DNA of 64,000 nucleotides, taken from positions 168,653,713 to 168,717,712 of the forward strand of contig NC_083337.1 of the NCBI RefSeq assembly GCF_019175385.1, in the 5' to 3' direction. Made by a program: the position numbers and the translations under genes. A model generated the notes under the pieces. It was not told the origin of the DNA and did not search any database. It saw nothing but the letters and a program-made list of their open reading frames with translations. Within the stretch, counting starts at the first letter, position 1; each line of letters opens with the position of its first letter. The stretch is from Lycium barbarum (Eukaryota; Streptophyta; Magnoliopsida; Solanales; Solanaceae). Shown piece by piece: positions 13,212 through 27,300 of this stretch.

Positions 13212-13485
13212 GAACGGAGACCAGAGAGCAGTGGCGGAGGCAAACAAATCAGCAAAAAAAAACTGAGCAAAAAAAAAAAAAAAAAAAAAAAAGGTGTTAG
13301 GTGAGGTGACAGTGACGGAAGAGAAGAGAAAGAAAACATTAGGTTTGTTCAATATTTGACTTATTTAGGGATTTGAATCCAATTAGATTTGTCCCCTACA
13401 AAACTAGGTCGTTTTGTCCTACTAAACTACGTCGTTTTGTTTAATGAAACAGCTGAAATAAAATGTTCAGGAAAATATTGTAAGC

Positions 13486-13553
13486 GGGGCTGCTGGGGTT
13501 CGAACCCGCGTGTAACGGGCAACTCTGAACCCCCTGCGCCACTGAGCTGCGCC
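13486..13553 (-). repeat. tRNA-like segment with Pol III A and B boxes inside the hAT element
   Basis: On the minus strand it reads GCGCAGCTCAGTGG (A-box-like) and then GCGGGTTCGAACCCC (B-box), about 35 bases apart. The acceptor ends do not pair as in a true tRNA, so this is probably a tRNA-derived (SINE-like) insert or part of the transposon's own repeat content. Confidence 0.4.
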
Positions 13554-13695
13554 TTTCCTTTGTTTTGAGGGGGTTCAATATTAAATATATACACATAAAA
13601 TAAAAATTTGACCTTATATAAACAGTGTAATTTTTCGACTGAGGGGATTCGAATGAACACCCTAGGATATACGTAGATCCGCCCCTGAACATGAT

Positions 13696-14100
13696 GTCTA
13701 GATAGTATTGAGATCGAAGTAATATTTTAACAAAGAGGGAAATTAAAAAATGGGGACCTCCCAATCCCATGTTGTATTAAAGAAAAATGGATTCATTAGG
13801 TAATACGTTGATGTAAAGATTACTACATCGTGACTGGTCGCAAAGGTCAGATTTTATATTCCAAAAAGAAACAACCACGGTCCAAGAAGATGAAGTAAAG
13901 TTTTGCCTTATATTGGTCTACTAAAGCTTTTACAGATCTTTCGTAAAATTTACTATTTAGACATTGCAATTTTTAAATAAAATAGTAATCATGAATCACC
14001 TATCCGTTTATAAGAACTAACCAAATCAATTTCTTCGGATGTGACATCACATATAGAAACAATTGCAAAGGGGAAATTGTACATGTGTCCGTTCTTGATG

Positions 14101-14167
<67 letters not shown>

Positions 14168-15319
14168 CTAACATTGTAAAGAGTATTTTATACTATATTC
14201 AAAAAGCGAAACTAGTAATTTGAAAAATAAGGCACGATACCTGTTAAAACATGTTTAGCTTCAAATACAATGATAGAATAACAATTATTTTACGCTAAGG
14301 TATATGTAAGTTGAATCCTTCATTAGTTGCCAGTCTTCCATTTACAAATTGGTAGTAAGAGAATGGACAACTTCACAGAGAAATCAAAAGTCAAGTATAG
14401 TTACCAATTTTAGAAAATTGTTGCAGAAAAGGTGTTGCCATACATGGTCTTGTAAAGAAGGTTATACATCAGCAACCAATAAGAGAAATCAAAATCAGTT
14501 CATAGACGGCCACTACGTGTTTGAATCACCCAAAGGGGACTGTACAACAACCTTTTTTCTTTTATTTTTTATTCGACGTGCAATGTCATTTTTCTTTAAA
14601 TTGGTATTTAATTTGCACCTATGAGTATATCTAATGTCTTAGATTCTTATTTCATTTGAAAGAGCAACATTTGCGTTCTTGATTGAATATTGAGCCATAA
14701 ATATTCCAAAATTTGTAACAAATTCTACTCATGTTCCCCAACTAAAAAGCAGCTCGAACTAGAAGTATCCTCTTACTAGTCTACAGCTAAGCTTCTTGAT
14801 ACCATATAATGTGACAAACTACAATTTGATGGATGCTTCAAAATGTGTCCAAAAGAGAAGAGGCCACAATCTTCATGGAGGAACTATTGTATAAATTGAT
14901 GACATGAACTTTGAAAAAGAAAAAAAATAATAAAAATAATAAAAAACAAACAATCAATAGACGGATGGTGTCAACTTTTTCTATTTAACATTTATCAAAG
15001 AAATTATTTACAGAAAACAGAACCCTTCCTCCACATAATATATGCACATGGTAAAACCAGTGACTTCCTAACATTATTCCACCGAAGACCAAAATATATG
15101 GTAAATAACTAAATAAGGTTAACAGAACAAACAAAGTGCAGAAACAAAATACTGTAAAAGGAACAAAACCAGTAAAAACTTGGTGCAAGTTTCCCTGGAT
15201 GAACTACTTGACAAGAATAGCCAGTTTATTATGCTTTCTAAGCGATTGAAAGGGTCTCAACTTCAGGAAACTCACGTGCAGCATCTCTAGAAAGCCCGAG
15301 ACAGGAACAAGACAGGACC
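13696..15319. other. Intergenic between the hAT element and the SANT gene
   Basis: No gene is seen. It contains the (TA)n run at 14102-14160 and AT-rich sequence. The right part should include the 3' UTR of the minus-strand SANT gene that ends at 15320. Confidence 0.5.
14102..14160. repeat. (TA)n microsatellite
   Basis: About 59 bp of uninterrupted alternating T and A. It accounts for the artefactual Tyr-Ile open frames on both strands. Confidence 0.95.
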
Positions 15320-18300
15320 TCATGATTTATTTGGCAACGATGGTGGTCGCTGAATGATTGAGTTGGCGAGCTCCTCATTTAGCTTTACAGGGAGCGGAGG
15401 CATCTGATCCATTACCTCTGGCGTGTCATTCAAGCTGCAAGAGATTGTTTATTTTAGCACGTAATGAAGCGGCAAGCAAGTCGAGAGAAGTCAAGAAATT
15501 ATGCAAGAAATTATGCACCTTGTTGAGTATATAATACAAATATATACTTTGTCTGATATACGGACCCTTTTACATTTTTCCCAGACTTAAAAGAACTTTT
15601 GGGGTTAACTTTTACATTTCTTCCTCTTTTTTTGATAGATGATAGCAGCTAGTTTTCCTTTCTTTCTTACCAAAATGTAGGTCAATCTATCTTCTTTATT
15701 TGCAATATGTGCTTGACAAGTAACTCCCACAATTGAAAAGTAGTAGACGTGCAAAATTATCAGATAGTATGTGTTCTTGACGATAAAGGAGACTTACTCA
15801 TGATAAAAAGCATGGAAATGAGATCCACTCATGATAAAAAAGAATGACAGGACACAGAGATAAATACATGCATTAATATATACACACACACACACAGACA
15901 GAGAGTGGAAGGATAAGGATAATCATACTCATTTAAGATGGTGAGGATATTGTTTCGAGCCTGGAAGAAAAGGTTGATGTTTTCCTGGATCTGCACCAAT
16001 CACAAAAAAGGGTAATGCTTTACATTGCAAATTGCCAACAAGATCAAAAATCTATCCATGTAACTTTTTCACGAATAATACAGCAGGCTCATCACTAGAT
16101 AGTAGGCACAGCATATAAGACGCTGTTCCTTGGATGAGTGCACTTGGAAAAATAAGGATCTTGCAAGCAAAGAATATCATGACGCAGAAGCATAGCAGAA
16201 AGAAGCCCTGATAGTTCTCTATCTTTATAATTAAGACCTATTTCTGAATCTTCAAGAGAAAGATCATCCCCAACAGATTCTCATGCCTGAATGCTTACAG
16301 GGTTTGCGGAAGTTAAAACTCAAAAATGCATATACAAGAATTGCATTATATCATACTATATACAAATGCCTCCATAAAAAAAAAAAAAAAAAAAAATCCT
16401 GTGCCTCCTTCAAAAGTGAACCTTGTCACCGTAGGGAACAAGTTATCTGTTCCCTCATCACTCCCACTAGAGACAAAATTTTAGCTACCTTCTCTTCAAA
16501 CCAGGCAATGAAGAACTAATTTACCCCCTTAACCTTCATATTAGCAATGTAACAGAGATGAATATTCTTTAGCTTTTTATCAGTAAAGATAAAAATTCAT
16601 CAAGTAGGAACCAGCACTAAGAAAGTGCTACGTACGATAAAAGTCTACGAGGCACTCTCCCACTATTACTGAAGGGAGCTGATAAACTCTAACATGCTGT
16701 CATTGTTGTCTAAATATTCAAATTTACACCAGTAAGCGAGCTGAATAACAACAGTCGTATTTCCTTTTAAAATAAGTTTATTACAAGTGTAAACAGCAGA
16801 CGGTATCATTATCGTTGTGTGTCACAGATCACAGATAAAAGGGTGAGGCAGGGGGTAATGGAAAATCTCAAAACCATTAACTGACCTTAAAAGCGGCAAA
16901 GTTAGCAGAAATTTGATCCAAGGCCTGAGCATTTTGCTCAAGAAGCTGTCCAGCAGGACCACCAATGGCTGAAAAATTACAAGACTTACATACACCATAT
17001 ATGCCCAAAATAAAATAAGAAAAAAAGGACCTAGATAATAAACATGATTGTTTCCCATTGAATATCACCGACAGAGAAAAGGAGAATGTAATGCATATTG
17101 TTGAAATGCTATTCTATCTAGTATCTACATAATGTATCAAAACATTCTGAGTTGGTTATAAGTGCATTGGTAAAAAGATCATTTCTCTAAAAACCACGAA
17201 ATAAGACAACAGGATAAATTGGAGCAGATACAAAAATCTTAAGGATCCAAAGGTTCAAGTAATTGCTAACACTGATGGAGCATGCAGAGAAGCAGAGTTC
17301 ATATTGTCCCAAGCACCAACTTAGATATTGAATAGTACAAGTAAAACACGGCGGTAAGCATGAATGGAAGAATAGCATCCAGCATAGAGCTGATATACAA
17401 CTACTTTTCTCAGAGGAAAATTACATAGCATTGGGAAGAGAGAGAGGGGGGAATAAGAAAGTCATTGAGTGATAGTATAACCACTTCTCTCAGAGGAACA
17501 TTGCATACCATTAGGAAGGTGATTTGGGGGTGGAGGTGGGGAATAAGAGACTTGGGGTGGGGTGGGGGGTGGGGGGGGTGGGGGGGGGAGGTTGCGGTTT
17601 AGTAAATCCCACCACCCAAAACCTTCCCTGTCCAGGAGTCAACAATGGCCCACTTTTACAGAGGTTAATAGCATGTTTGATCAAGCTTCTAAAATCTATA
17701 TTTATTTATTTTTTGATGACATGGAAACCTGCAGCCGCTACCCTTCGGGTGCGCACAGGGTAAACCCAGCTCCTGTGTAATAGCTCGCAAACCGCACAGG
17801 AGAGATAACCCGCACTAGGCAAGCCCCGTGTGACGAGCTCAACCCAGAAGGCAAATCCCCTGCTGTCGTAGGGAGGGGGTTTCGAACCTGAGACCTCCAT
17901 TATGAAAGCCTCATGCTCAACCAACTGAGCCACCCTTGCGGGTACTTATAAAATCTATATTTTGAAAAGTGATTTCTGGCAGAAGTGTTTTTTGAAAAAG
18001 TACTTTTGAAAAGTAGCAGTTCGTGTTTAGCTAATCATTTTGAAAAGCATTTTGCCAATATTGGAGCAGCAATTCTTTGCCTGATCAAGGTTCATAAAGT
18101 GCTTATGGAGAAAAGCTATTCCTTTAGCTTCTACTACTACTCAAAAGCCCTTTCCCACTCTGCTCCCCTGGTGGCGCGAATACCCAAGATCTTGGCAGAA
18201 AACTAAATGGTATTTGCCACTGGAGCAACCTCAATTGTCAAGTGACTGACAAAGTAATAAACCCATATGAATAATGGGGAGCTTCAATCCACATAAAATT

Positions 18301-21300
18301 TCATTTCATAGGGCAGTCAGAAATGTATGAAATTCCAACACGTTCAACTTCATAATGTCAAAACACGCTTACCAAAAAAGAAAAAAGATCAAAAGTGAGC
18401 CATAAACAATCATCTACAAGTCGACTGTCCAATTAGGAAATCAAAGATTTTAAAATTATTTTTCTTATTTTTCTATTAGTTCTTAAATAGAGTGAAATGC
18501 TCTTTAAAATCACCAATAGATTAGCTTTTAAAAGGTATTATGTAAAGTTGGCAGAGAGTTGTTTGTGGCCAATATCTGAAGAATAAAAATGGGCGATCTC
18601 ACTTACAAAAACTCATTGAAACTTTTAACATCACATAATAGATGTTCACAGTTTAATCCATATAAAAACAATTCTGTACCTTTCATATGAACTATAATTT
18701 TAGGGCGTAAAAAATTCAAATTAGTAATCTGATTCCAAATTTCGGCCAAACAAAGTTCGTGACTGGCATCAGTTTCTGAAAATAGTAGATCTCCTTATCT
18801 TCCAGACAAAATGTTTGCACTTTCTTTGGGGAACACTGGAAAGGTGATGGCCTAGCATAGCTTTATTATTTTCACATTTCAACTAATCCAGCATCGACCC
18901 TTTCCTTCACATGTTGCTCTAAATAATAGAAATCTGTGTACTGAGGGTATTATGGAAGGAAAGGAACCGAAGACATTTTGAAGGGATTGCTCAATCTATA
19001 CATAAATTTTAAATTTAAATGCTTACAATGGTTAACTTTTTGGTATTAGCTGTTAAAGATGTTTATGTTTTTCTGATTGATTGGAATGTCGAGTACAAAC
19101 TACAAAAGCCTAAAGATGTTTATGTGGTAGACAAGTTGATCGAGTTTATGGATTTTATCCAGACTTAGCCTGTTTTAATACATACTTTTGCACAACAGCA
19201 TCTCCATGGTGCTCTTTATGTATTGCAATAATAAATTTACTTTACCTATCAAAAACTACAGAAGAAATCTTAATAAAAGTATTACCATATCAGAATACAA
19301 ATCAATAAGGGTACACCTCAAAAAACGTTCTAATATCTAAAAGTACTCATAGTGTTCATTTAAGTCATCATGCACATAAATCGACACAGGATGGCTCAAA
19401 TTGAAGTACTCTCTGTAAGTTTGAAAATGACAGTTATCAGAACCTCTTAGGGATTCGGTTATGATCATCAAGAGGAGATTATATGCTTATCATCTCTATT
19501 CATTTCATCTTCCTGAACATGCATACCTCCCTCTAACATGTCATTCCAGGCAGGACCACTAGACTCTAAATGCGAAAAATAAAAGCAGAGAGCTCCAAAC
19601 AGCGTAGCTCCTACTTAAAACTCAGTTTTCTCAAAGTTCAGTTGATCTTTAAAAGTGGAATCAGAGGCATAAGGACCAACCTTGGTAGGAAATTCCATCA
19701 TCGCTGTCCATCGACATAACAGCTTGAGCATAGGGAGGACCATTTGTGCGATTAGCAACATGAGTAGATTTTGGCATAGATTCTGTAACTTTTTCCTAAA
19801 ACCAAAAAACAAGAGAATCATGGCAAAGAACTTATTATTCAAAATTCAATGCAATGTACGGCATAGCTGTCAAAAGTTGAGACTGCAAGTAAATCGGTTT
19901 TTTCCTTTCGGGATAAACTAGTCTCAGGGTGCGTGCCTTGCATGTGAACCATTTGACAAGAAATAACTTAATATATAAGAAAAAATGGAAATTTTCATTT
20001 GTTGGAATGAATGCAACAAAAACAAATAATGACAATTCATTTAGAATACATGTTATCTTCTACAATCTCATCTTTGTTACTTTAAATTTGTATTTTGCCT
20101 ATTTAACTTATAATACCATACTATAATCGACTTTTGCTTTATTTTCTAATTTCTTTCACCACTGATACTTTTCTCGTGTAATAAATTGAGATACCTAAGA
20201 GTTGTCAATTTGAAAAATAAAACTGCTTACTGTATATGAGGAATTTGAAAAAGAATAGAATTAATTAGTTAGTTCAAAATTTTAATAATTTGTTTGCAAC
20301 ATTAAAGAAAATAATTTATTTTATATTCATTCAGATTCTTGATATTAATCATTTCAAATTTATTTTAACTGTAATTATAATTTATTCCATAAGAATTGTA
20401 AGAACTTTCTTAGTTTGACTTTTTTGATTTTATCATTTTTTAAAGTCTTTTTATATTATTTCTAATTCAGCATTTTGTGTTGGGGCTCTGTGCTTTATAT
20501 ACTTTAATGTAATTTTTTTTTGAAACAGGTAACATTATACTTTAATGTAATTAAATTAATGTAATCTTTATTGGGTCAGAAATTAATTACTTTATATACT
20601 TTAATTTAATGAAATTAATGCAATCTTTACCGGGGCTTTTAATAACTTAAATATTAATTTCTAAAAAATACTTAAATATTATTAAAAAGTATTTTAAGTT
20701 ATAAAATAAAAAATAAGAAAAAAAATTAAGTTTCTAAAAAAGATATTGACCCTATTTAGTTAACTCGGTAAAGAATAAATGTCACATTTAGATTAATTGA
20801 CTTGTAGGCTTCTAGCTAGCCAAATAGAAATGTCAGCACCAAAGTACCCAAAATGATACAAAATCCTACAAAGAAATATACTGCCTTCGAACTAAATCAC
20901 AATTTTAGGGCTCTCAACTCGTTTTTGCTCCCAAGATTATCTTTTTAATTTGCTAAAATATAAAAGGAAAAGAATACCGTTAGTTGTAAGGAAAAAAAGT
21001 TAGAGAATAGACATCAAGGATAAGTTATTTGAAGAGCTAAAAAGTTGAATTTTTTGGGTAAAACTTTAATTGATTCTAAAGTCCTAAATGTTAGGATTTC
21101 CTACTAGTTCAATAAGGAATGATTTAATAAAAAGAACTTTAGTTGATTTTAAAGAGGCCTAAATATTAGAAAAGTAACCTAAATTACCGTTTTGTTCAAT
21201 GTAAAATTAATATTTAAGGATAAAACAGGCGAACGACATTTCACTAAGGGGATTCGTACTTTTATAATAATATAGATGAGGAGACTGGCCGAGGGCCTAT

Positions 21301-24300
21301 CGGAAACAACCTCTCCACCTCCCGAGATAGGGGTAAGGTCTGCGTACACACTACCCTCCCCAAACCCCACTTGTGGGATTGCACTGGTATGTTGTTTTTG
21401 TTGTTGTTGTTATATAGATAAGGACTGCAAGCAAATATTTGTTTCAGTTGTTTTAAAAGGAATAGATAACTAACCCAAGGTAATCATCCAGGAGTTGAAA
21501 GGCAACCATACATATACAGCGCCTTGAAGGGTACTAAGTGGCCCTACACTTGACGGAAGACAATTTCTGTCTCTGAAAAACTAAAGTGTATAGCAAAGCC
21601 TCCTTTTTGGGTCTCTTTACTTGAAGGCTTAGCTTGGGTAACAGCCTAGAATCATGACTACTAAACAAACACGTAATGCGCGCATATGTTACATATAGTT
21701 GCTCTTTTTGTGTAAGCACATCAGCCTTTTTGTTTATGCCTATACAGTTGTCTGCTTCCAAAATTTCAATCACAACAAAGTTTCACAAATGACATGGATC
21801 TCACATCAAAAGAAGAAATTAGACTGAGAAAGCTGAAGAAAGAATGATGACAAAATATAAGATCAATGAACTCTTCATAATGAGTTCAACATGGGCCACA
21901 CAGCTACATATAAATGTTTTAAACCACTAGCTGATGCACCTTAATCAGAACCTCATTAGCAGCGTCATAGCCCCATGGGGAAATATGGCTGCGTCTGGAT
22001 GTATGTTGAAACAAAGAACATTCATCCAACAAAGAGACACTTGCTAAATGAAAACACCCTTTCTTAAGTATCTATTAAAAGGGCCAAGAACCATGTGCTG
22101 CAATTAGATAACACACCTTTTTATCTTTATTTTTCTTCGAAATATGATCTTCTTTTCTTCGCTTCCCATTTTCCTTTTTCTGCTTCAACAAAGAGAAAGA
22201 GCAGCTAAACATAGTAATTATGCATAACTGAGAAAGAAAAAAAAAAAACAGATTTAGCTCCAAAAGAAGGCATTGTAAAGTCTTCCTGCTTGTCAAACAA
22301 TTTTTTTGTAAGAATACAGTATACATTAATTTCCACACTTGTACCCGCACAGCACTTTGTTCTTCATAAAGTTTACATTTAAACTAGAAGCCCAAACCTC
22401 TTTAGAGAGGTTAAAAGCAACCCCATTCAAGGGAAGGTAGGACCCGCGAACTAAAAATGGATATCCAATATCCATTTTTCTTTTTCTTATTTGTGAGGAG
22501 GTTGGTGGAGCAGTATAGGGATAAGAAGACTGACTTGCACATGGTGTTTGTTGACCCAGAGAAGGCTTACGACAGAGTCCCAAGGGAGGTGCTGTGGAGA
22601 TGTCTGGAAGCTAGAGGTGTTCCTGTAGCATACATTAGAGCGATGAAGGACACGTATGATGGACCAAGACCCGGGTGAGGACGGTTGGAGGTGACTCAAA
22701 ACACTTCCCAGTCACGATGGGCCTGCACCAGGGGTCCGCTCTTAGCCGGTTTTTGTTTGCTTTGGCAATGGACGCACTGACAAGCCACATTCAAAGAGAG
22801 GTGCCGTGATGCATGTTGTTTGCAGATGACATTGTGCTTATTGACGAGTCGCGGAGCGGTGTTAAACGCGAGACTGGAGGTTTGGCGACAGACCCTGGAG
22901 TTGAAGGGTTTCAAATTGAGCAGGATTAAGACAGAGTACTTAGAGTGCAAGTTCAATGGTGTGATTCAGGTAGAGGACGAGGACGTGCAGCTAGATACTC
23001 AGGTCATCCCGAAGAAAGAAAGTTTCAAGTACCTAAGGTCAATCATCCAAGGGAATGGCGAGATTGACGACGATGTCACATATCGTATTGGAGCGGGATG
23101 AATGAAATGGAAGCTCGCATCGGGGGTGTTGTGCGATAAAAAGGTGCCGCCTATACTAAAGGGAAAGTTCTACAAAGCGGTGGTTAGACCGTCTATGTTA
23201 TATGAGACGAAATGCTGGCCAGTTAAGGAAGCTTCATGTCCAGAAGATGATGAAGGTAGAGATGCGGATGCTGAGATGGATGTGCGGGCATACCAGGAGA
23301 GATAGGATTCGGAATGAAGTGATTCGGGACAAGGTGGGTGTGGCCCCTGTGGTGCATAAGATGCGGGAAGGAAGGTTGAGATGGTTCGGCCATGTGCAGC
23401 GGAGATGCGTTGATGCGCCAGTGAGGAGGTGTGAGAGGATGGCAGTGGTGGGCGGCATGGGCCTGAAGAGAGGGAGAGGTAGGCCAAAGAAGGCCTGGGG
23501 AGAGGTGATTCGGCAGGATATGGCGCTACTTCAGCTTACCGAGGACATGACCGGGGATAGGAGGGGGTGGAGGTCGAGTATCAGGGTAGAGGGCTAGTGG
23601 GGGGCAGCGGGGATTTCTTTCCCATATTAGGAAGTATTAATATACTGCTTTTATGTGTTGGGTCTTGTCTATCCATGTTGTTTTATCATGACTTTTTTGC
23701 TCTTGTTATTTCTCATTTTCGCATTGCTTTGATTTGCTTGTCCGTATCTGACTCTTTTCCCTTGTTTTCTCTTGTTTCTTTTGAGCCGAGGGTCTTTCGG
23801 AAACAGCCTCCCTACCTTCCAAGGTGGGGGTAAGGTCTGCGTACACTTTACCCTCCCCAGACCCCACATTGTGGGATTCAACTGGGTATGTTGTTGTTGT
23901 TGTTGTTATCATTATTAAGTTGGCTTAATTAGTTAGTTATAACTAAGAAATTTTACTGGCAAATGGTGCTGGTATCTGTACAGTGTCAGGACTACTGCTC
24001 CTTTCTGCTGCAAGGAGTCAATATAGTCCAAAAGAGTGACAAAATGATCTACATTCCCCATCTAACACCAAAAAGCCAAAAACTGTAAGTGTCTATATAT
24101 TATGCAATAAATGCCACAGGATGCCTTAAGGCCATCCAGAATGGCTATATCTCCATATTGACCATATTATACATTGATGGATGGTGTATGTTGCCTTGAG
24201 ATGCTTGTTTATCATCTTTTGATTTCTCCAACGCTGATTGCACCTTAAGTGCTGGATATCACCCAATAAATGCTCAAAAAAGGTTGGTAAACAGCCCCAA

Positions 24301-27300
24301 ATTTGGCTGGACATCGTATGATGCAGAAGCTGTTCTGACTCTTCCAATGCAGATATCTACACAGGACAGCATCTAGTATACATACTTATTCCCCTGCTTA
24401 GATTTGGTTGAGTTATGGAAGCTCCGTGTAAGGCAATCCAAGTGAAACATACTACTTCCAATGACGCCAAACTCTTCCAAAAGGTTTTCTCGTGGCGATT
24501 GTTTGCTTCTAACTGTGTTGTTCAGTATTCTATTTCACTGTAAAGAAGCCAGTAAAATCTATCATTCCAGATCAGTCTATCATTCTGTGACTGTGGGAAA
24601 ATCTTGGTTAGCCACTCTCTCAATCTCCCAGTGAAAAAAAATACTTCTTTAACTCTAGCTTCCATCTATTCCTTGCTCTAAAATCAGCCACAGTGGCCTC
24701 TTGGTTCATCACTGAAGCATATAGATCATGGAAGATCTCCATTAAAGATGAGTCGCCCAGCAATGCATCCTGCCACATCTTGATGTTCTTCGAATCAGAA
24801 CTTTCAAATTGACTAGGTTCTGAAATTATTACCATAAGTTGCCAAAGTTTGTCCAGACAGCGACACCATATAGGATATCTGTTTTGTCTGATCCTTCAAA
24901 TTCTCACAATAGCTACAAAAAAGAACAATCCTGTTTCACCAGGAGCTTTTTCCCACCCATTTTAAATTTTGCTTGAGAGTTCAAGTAAGAACCGTGCCCC
25001 TACCCCCCCCCCCCCTCCTTCAATCCCTCGCGCTCCAAGAACACATAAACAAGAACCATCATGGGCTTCACTAATTATTTAGTCAGCTTTAAGAAAATAA
25101 TCTCTCAATCTTGGACATTCCCAAGCTAGACACAAAATCAAGACTAGCAGCCTAACTCTGTACCAAAATTAACATCCTCCAGATCAATCTCTTACCAAGT
25201 CCTACTTTTACTGTTTACATCCTAAGGAGCAGGTCAGAAAGACTTCCAATTCAACTAATACCAATATCTAAATTATGGAGAGGCTAACAAGTATGCTTTA
25301 AAAATTAAAATTACAGGTGATAACAGCTGATTAACAATACACGGATAAATAACTCAAAATAATATGGAATCATAACTTACACTCATCCATCTACATCTCA
25401 ATACTATATCTCGTACACACTTGTTTTTTAACTGCATCGCAATTTTAGCATAACAATGCAGTTTGTTGTCAGCTGCATATCTGCAAAAATGGCATTTCAC
25501 TGTCATTTTATTCGAGAAGTAAAAAGTGAAAGTCTGGCAGCAGTGTTATTCAAGAACGCATGTTGCAAATAGAGTCAAACAGTGATTAATCAGACGATAA
25601 CCAGAAAAGTTCTATTGCGCAGGAATGCATAATTCAGTTAAATATAACAACTAGGACATTTACATCTGCATTAAGCCTTTCATGAAAAGGCTGAAAAACA
25701 TGATGAATGACTAATATCTGCTCGTCTGTGTAACAGCTTTAAAACAGGATTTCTCATGCAATCTTGTTGTTTTCTACCCTTTACTTACACTTGCTATAAA
25801 TGGTAAGCACTGTCAGAGTAAATTTGTAGCTTGATTCTGTGAAATTAACTTTTCGTTCTCATCATAATTACCTGTCCAGGAAGATGCAAGTATCAATGGG
25901 TATGATGAAAAGGATGACAACAAGGACTTTGCATGATCTATCTTTAGGTCCAGACAGCGATCCTCTTTATACAGTGAAATTTAACAAAAAGTTAATTACT
26001 TTTTTTTTTTTTGATTAAGCACCGGGTGTCCGGGTCTCTTAGAGACCCGACTAATCCCGGGGGTGCACAGGCCCTCGGCAAGGAGTTTCCCGCAAGTGCA
26101 CCACGGTTAATTCAGGTTTTACCCAGTCCGATGGCCCTCAGAAATTGTTTGCACCCAGTGGGTTTCGAACTTGAGACCTTGAAAGGGAGCACCCCAAGGC
26201 TCAAGTCAATTGCCACCAAGCCAACCCCTGAGGGTTACAAAAAGTTAATTACTTTTACGTAATGTATCATTCATCATCAGAAGCGGATCCAGAATTTAAG
26301 TTTTATGGGTTCAGCATTTAAGGTTCTTAGCATTGAACCCATTATATCTTTAAAGTTATGGGTTCGTATCTACTATTTGTTGCAATTTTCGTGGATTTTT
26401 ACATATAAATTTATGCTCTGTGTTGAAAGTACCAGATTCAGATGAACCCATTGTTGGTATGCTACATCCGCCCCTGTTCATCATGGAAGCTTTTGCTATC
26501 TTCCTTTCAGCTCCTTTTTTCCTCTCTTTCTTTGATTTTTTGTTTCGTTTTTTTCTGTTTCTCTCCACTTCAGCAGATATTCTCATGTACACTTTTTTGT
26601 TCTTTCTCTCCTTTTCTTCTGTCCTCCTTCGCTTTATCAGACCACAGTTTGAACTTCCTCAAAACAATTCCTTTGCTTCTTTTCTATGTTCTCTCGCTTT
26701 CTCCCTTTCTTTTTATTTTAAGTGATTATTAGTTACTTCAAATTGAGATTTGTCTCTATCTTAGCCACTATAAATTTGTTTCACTATAAATTATATACAT
26801 GACAATAAGATCTAAATTACACAATATTTTCGAAAACAATCAACATTACAAAATGAGACTTGCTTGATCATATTTGTATTCCATCCATATTATTGAATTT
26901 TTGGTCTCCAATTTTTCCAATACTAAATAGAGTTTTTCCTCAGAAATAAAAAATTAGTTATATGCTCGAAGAATTTTTGGTATCTTCATGTTTTTCTTGC
27001 ACTAAAACTTCATATTTCAGTTGTTACGACATTGATACTTCATCAATAGCATTTTACTCCTCTCTGCTTTGAACTTCCATAGCAACAACCGAATTTCAAT
27101 ACTTATTCACTTTTGTCTCTATTTTTTAATAGGTTTTAGATAATTATTCAATAATTGCACAGCTACGAACTGATAACACAAGTGAAACAGGTAACAACTT
27201 AATAAAGTCATAAATCACTATATTTTTTCATTACATAACATTATGATAGCCTGTTTGGCCAAGCTTCTAAATCAATTTATTTTGATAAGTGGTTTTTTTA

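Larger units (their letters stand above)
9327..13687 (-). mobile_element. Complete hAT-superfamily DNA transposon, 4361 bp
   Basis: The terminal repeats are CAGTGGCGGA at the left and, as complement, CAGGGGCGGA at the right (one mismatch in ten). The element is flanked by a perfect 8-bp duplication AACATGAT at 9319-9326 and 13688-13695, the hallmark of hAT insertion. It holds one transposase gene with a single intron. The right part includes a tRNA-like Pol III box segment, a short (AAC)n tract near 13083 and a poly-A run. Intact ends, intact duplication and an open transposase suggest a recent and possibly autonomous copy. Confidence 0.93.

Noticed and set aside
13486..13553. A functional tRNA gene on the minus strand
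   Set aside because: A and B boxes are present, but acceptor and anticodon stems do not pair in a full cloverleaf.
14041..14223. Open frame with Tyr-Ile repeats
   Set aside because: Pure translation of the (TA)n microsatellite.
22457..23597. Host reverse transcriptase-like gene
   Set aside because: Frameshifts, stops and the RTE tail mark it as a dead, 5'-truncated LINE inside an intron.
26420..26732. Overlapping plus-strand ORFs rich in Phe, Ser and Leu
   Set aside because: They arise from a T/C-rich stretch and part of a hAT MITE within an intron.
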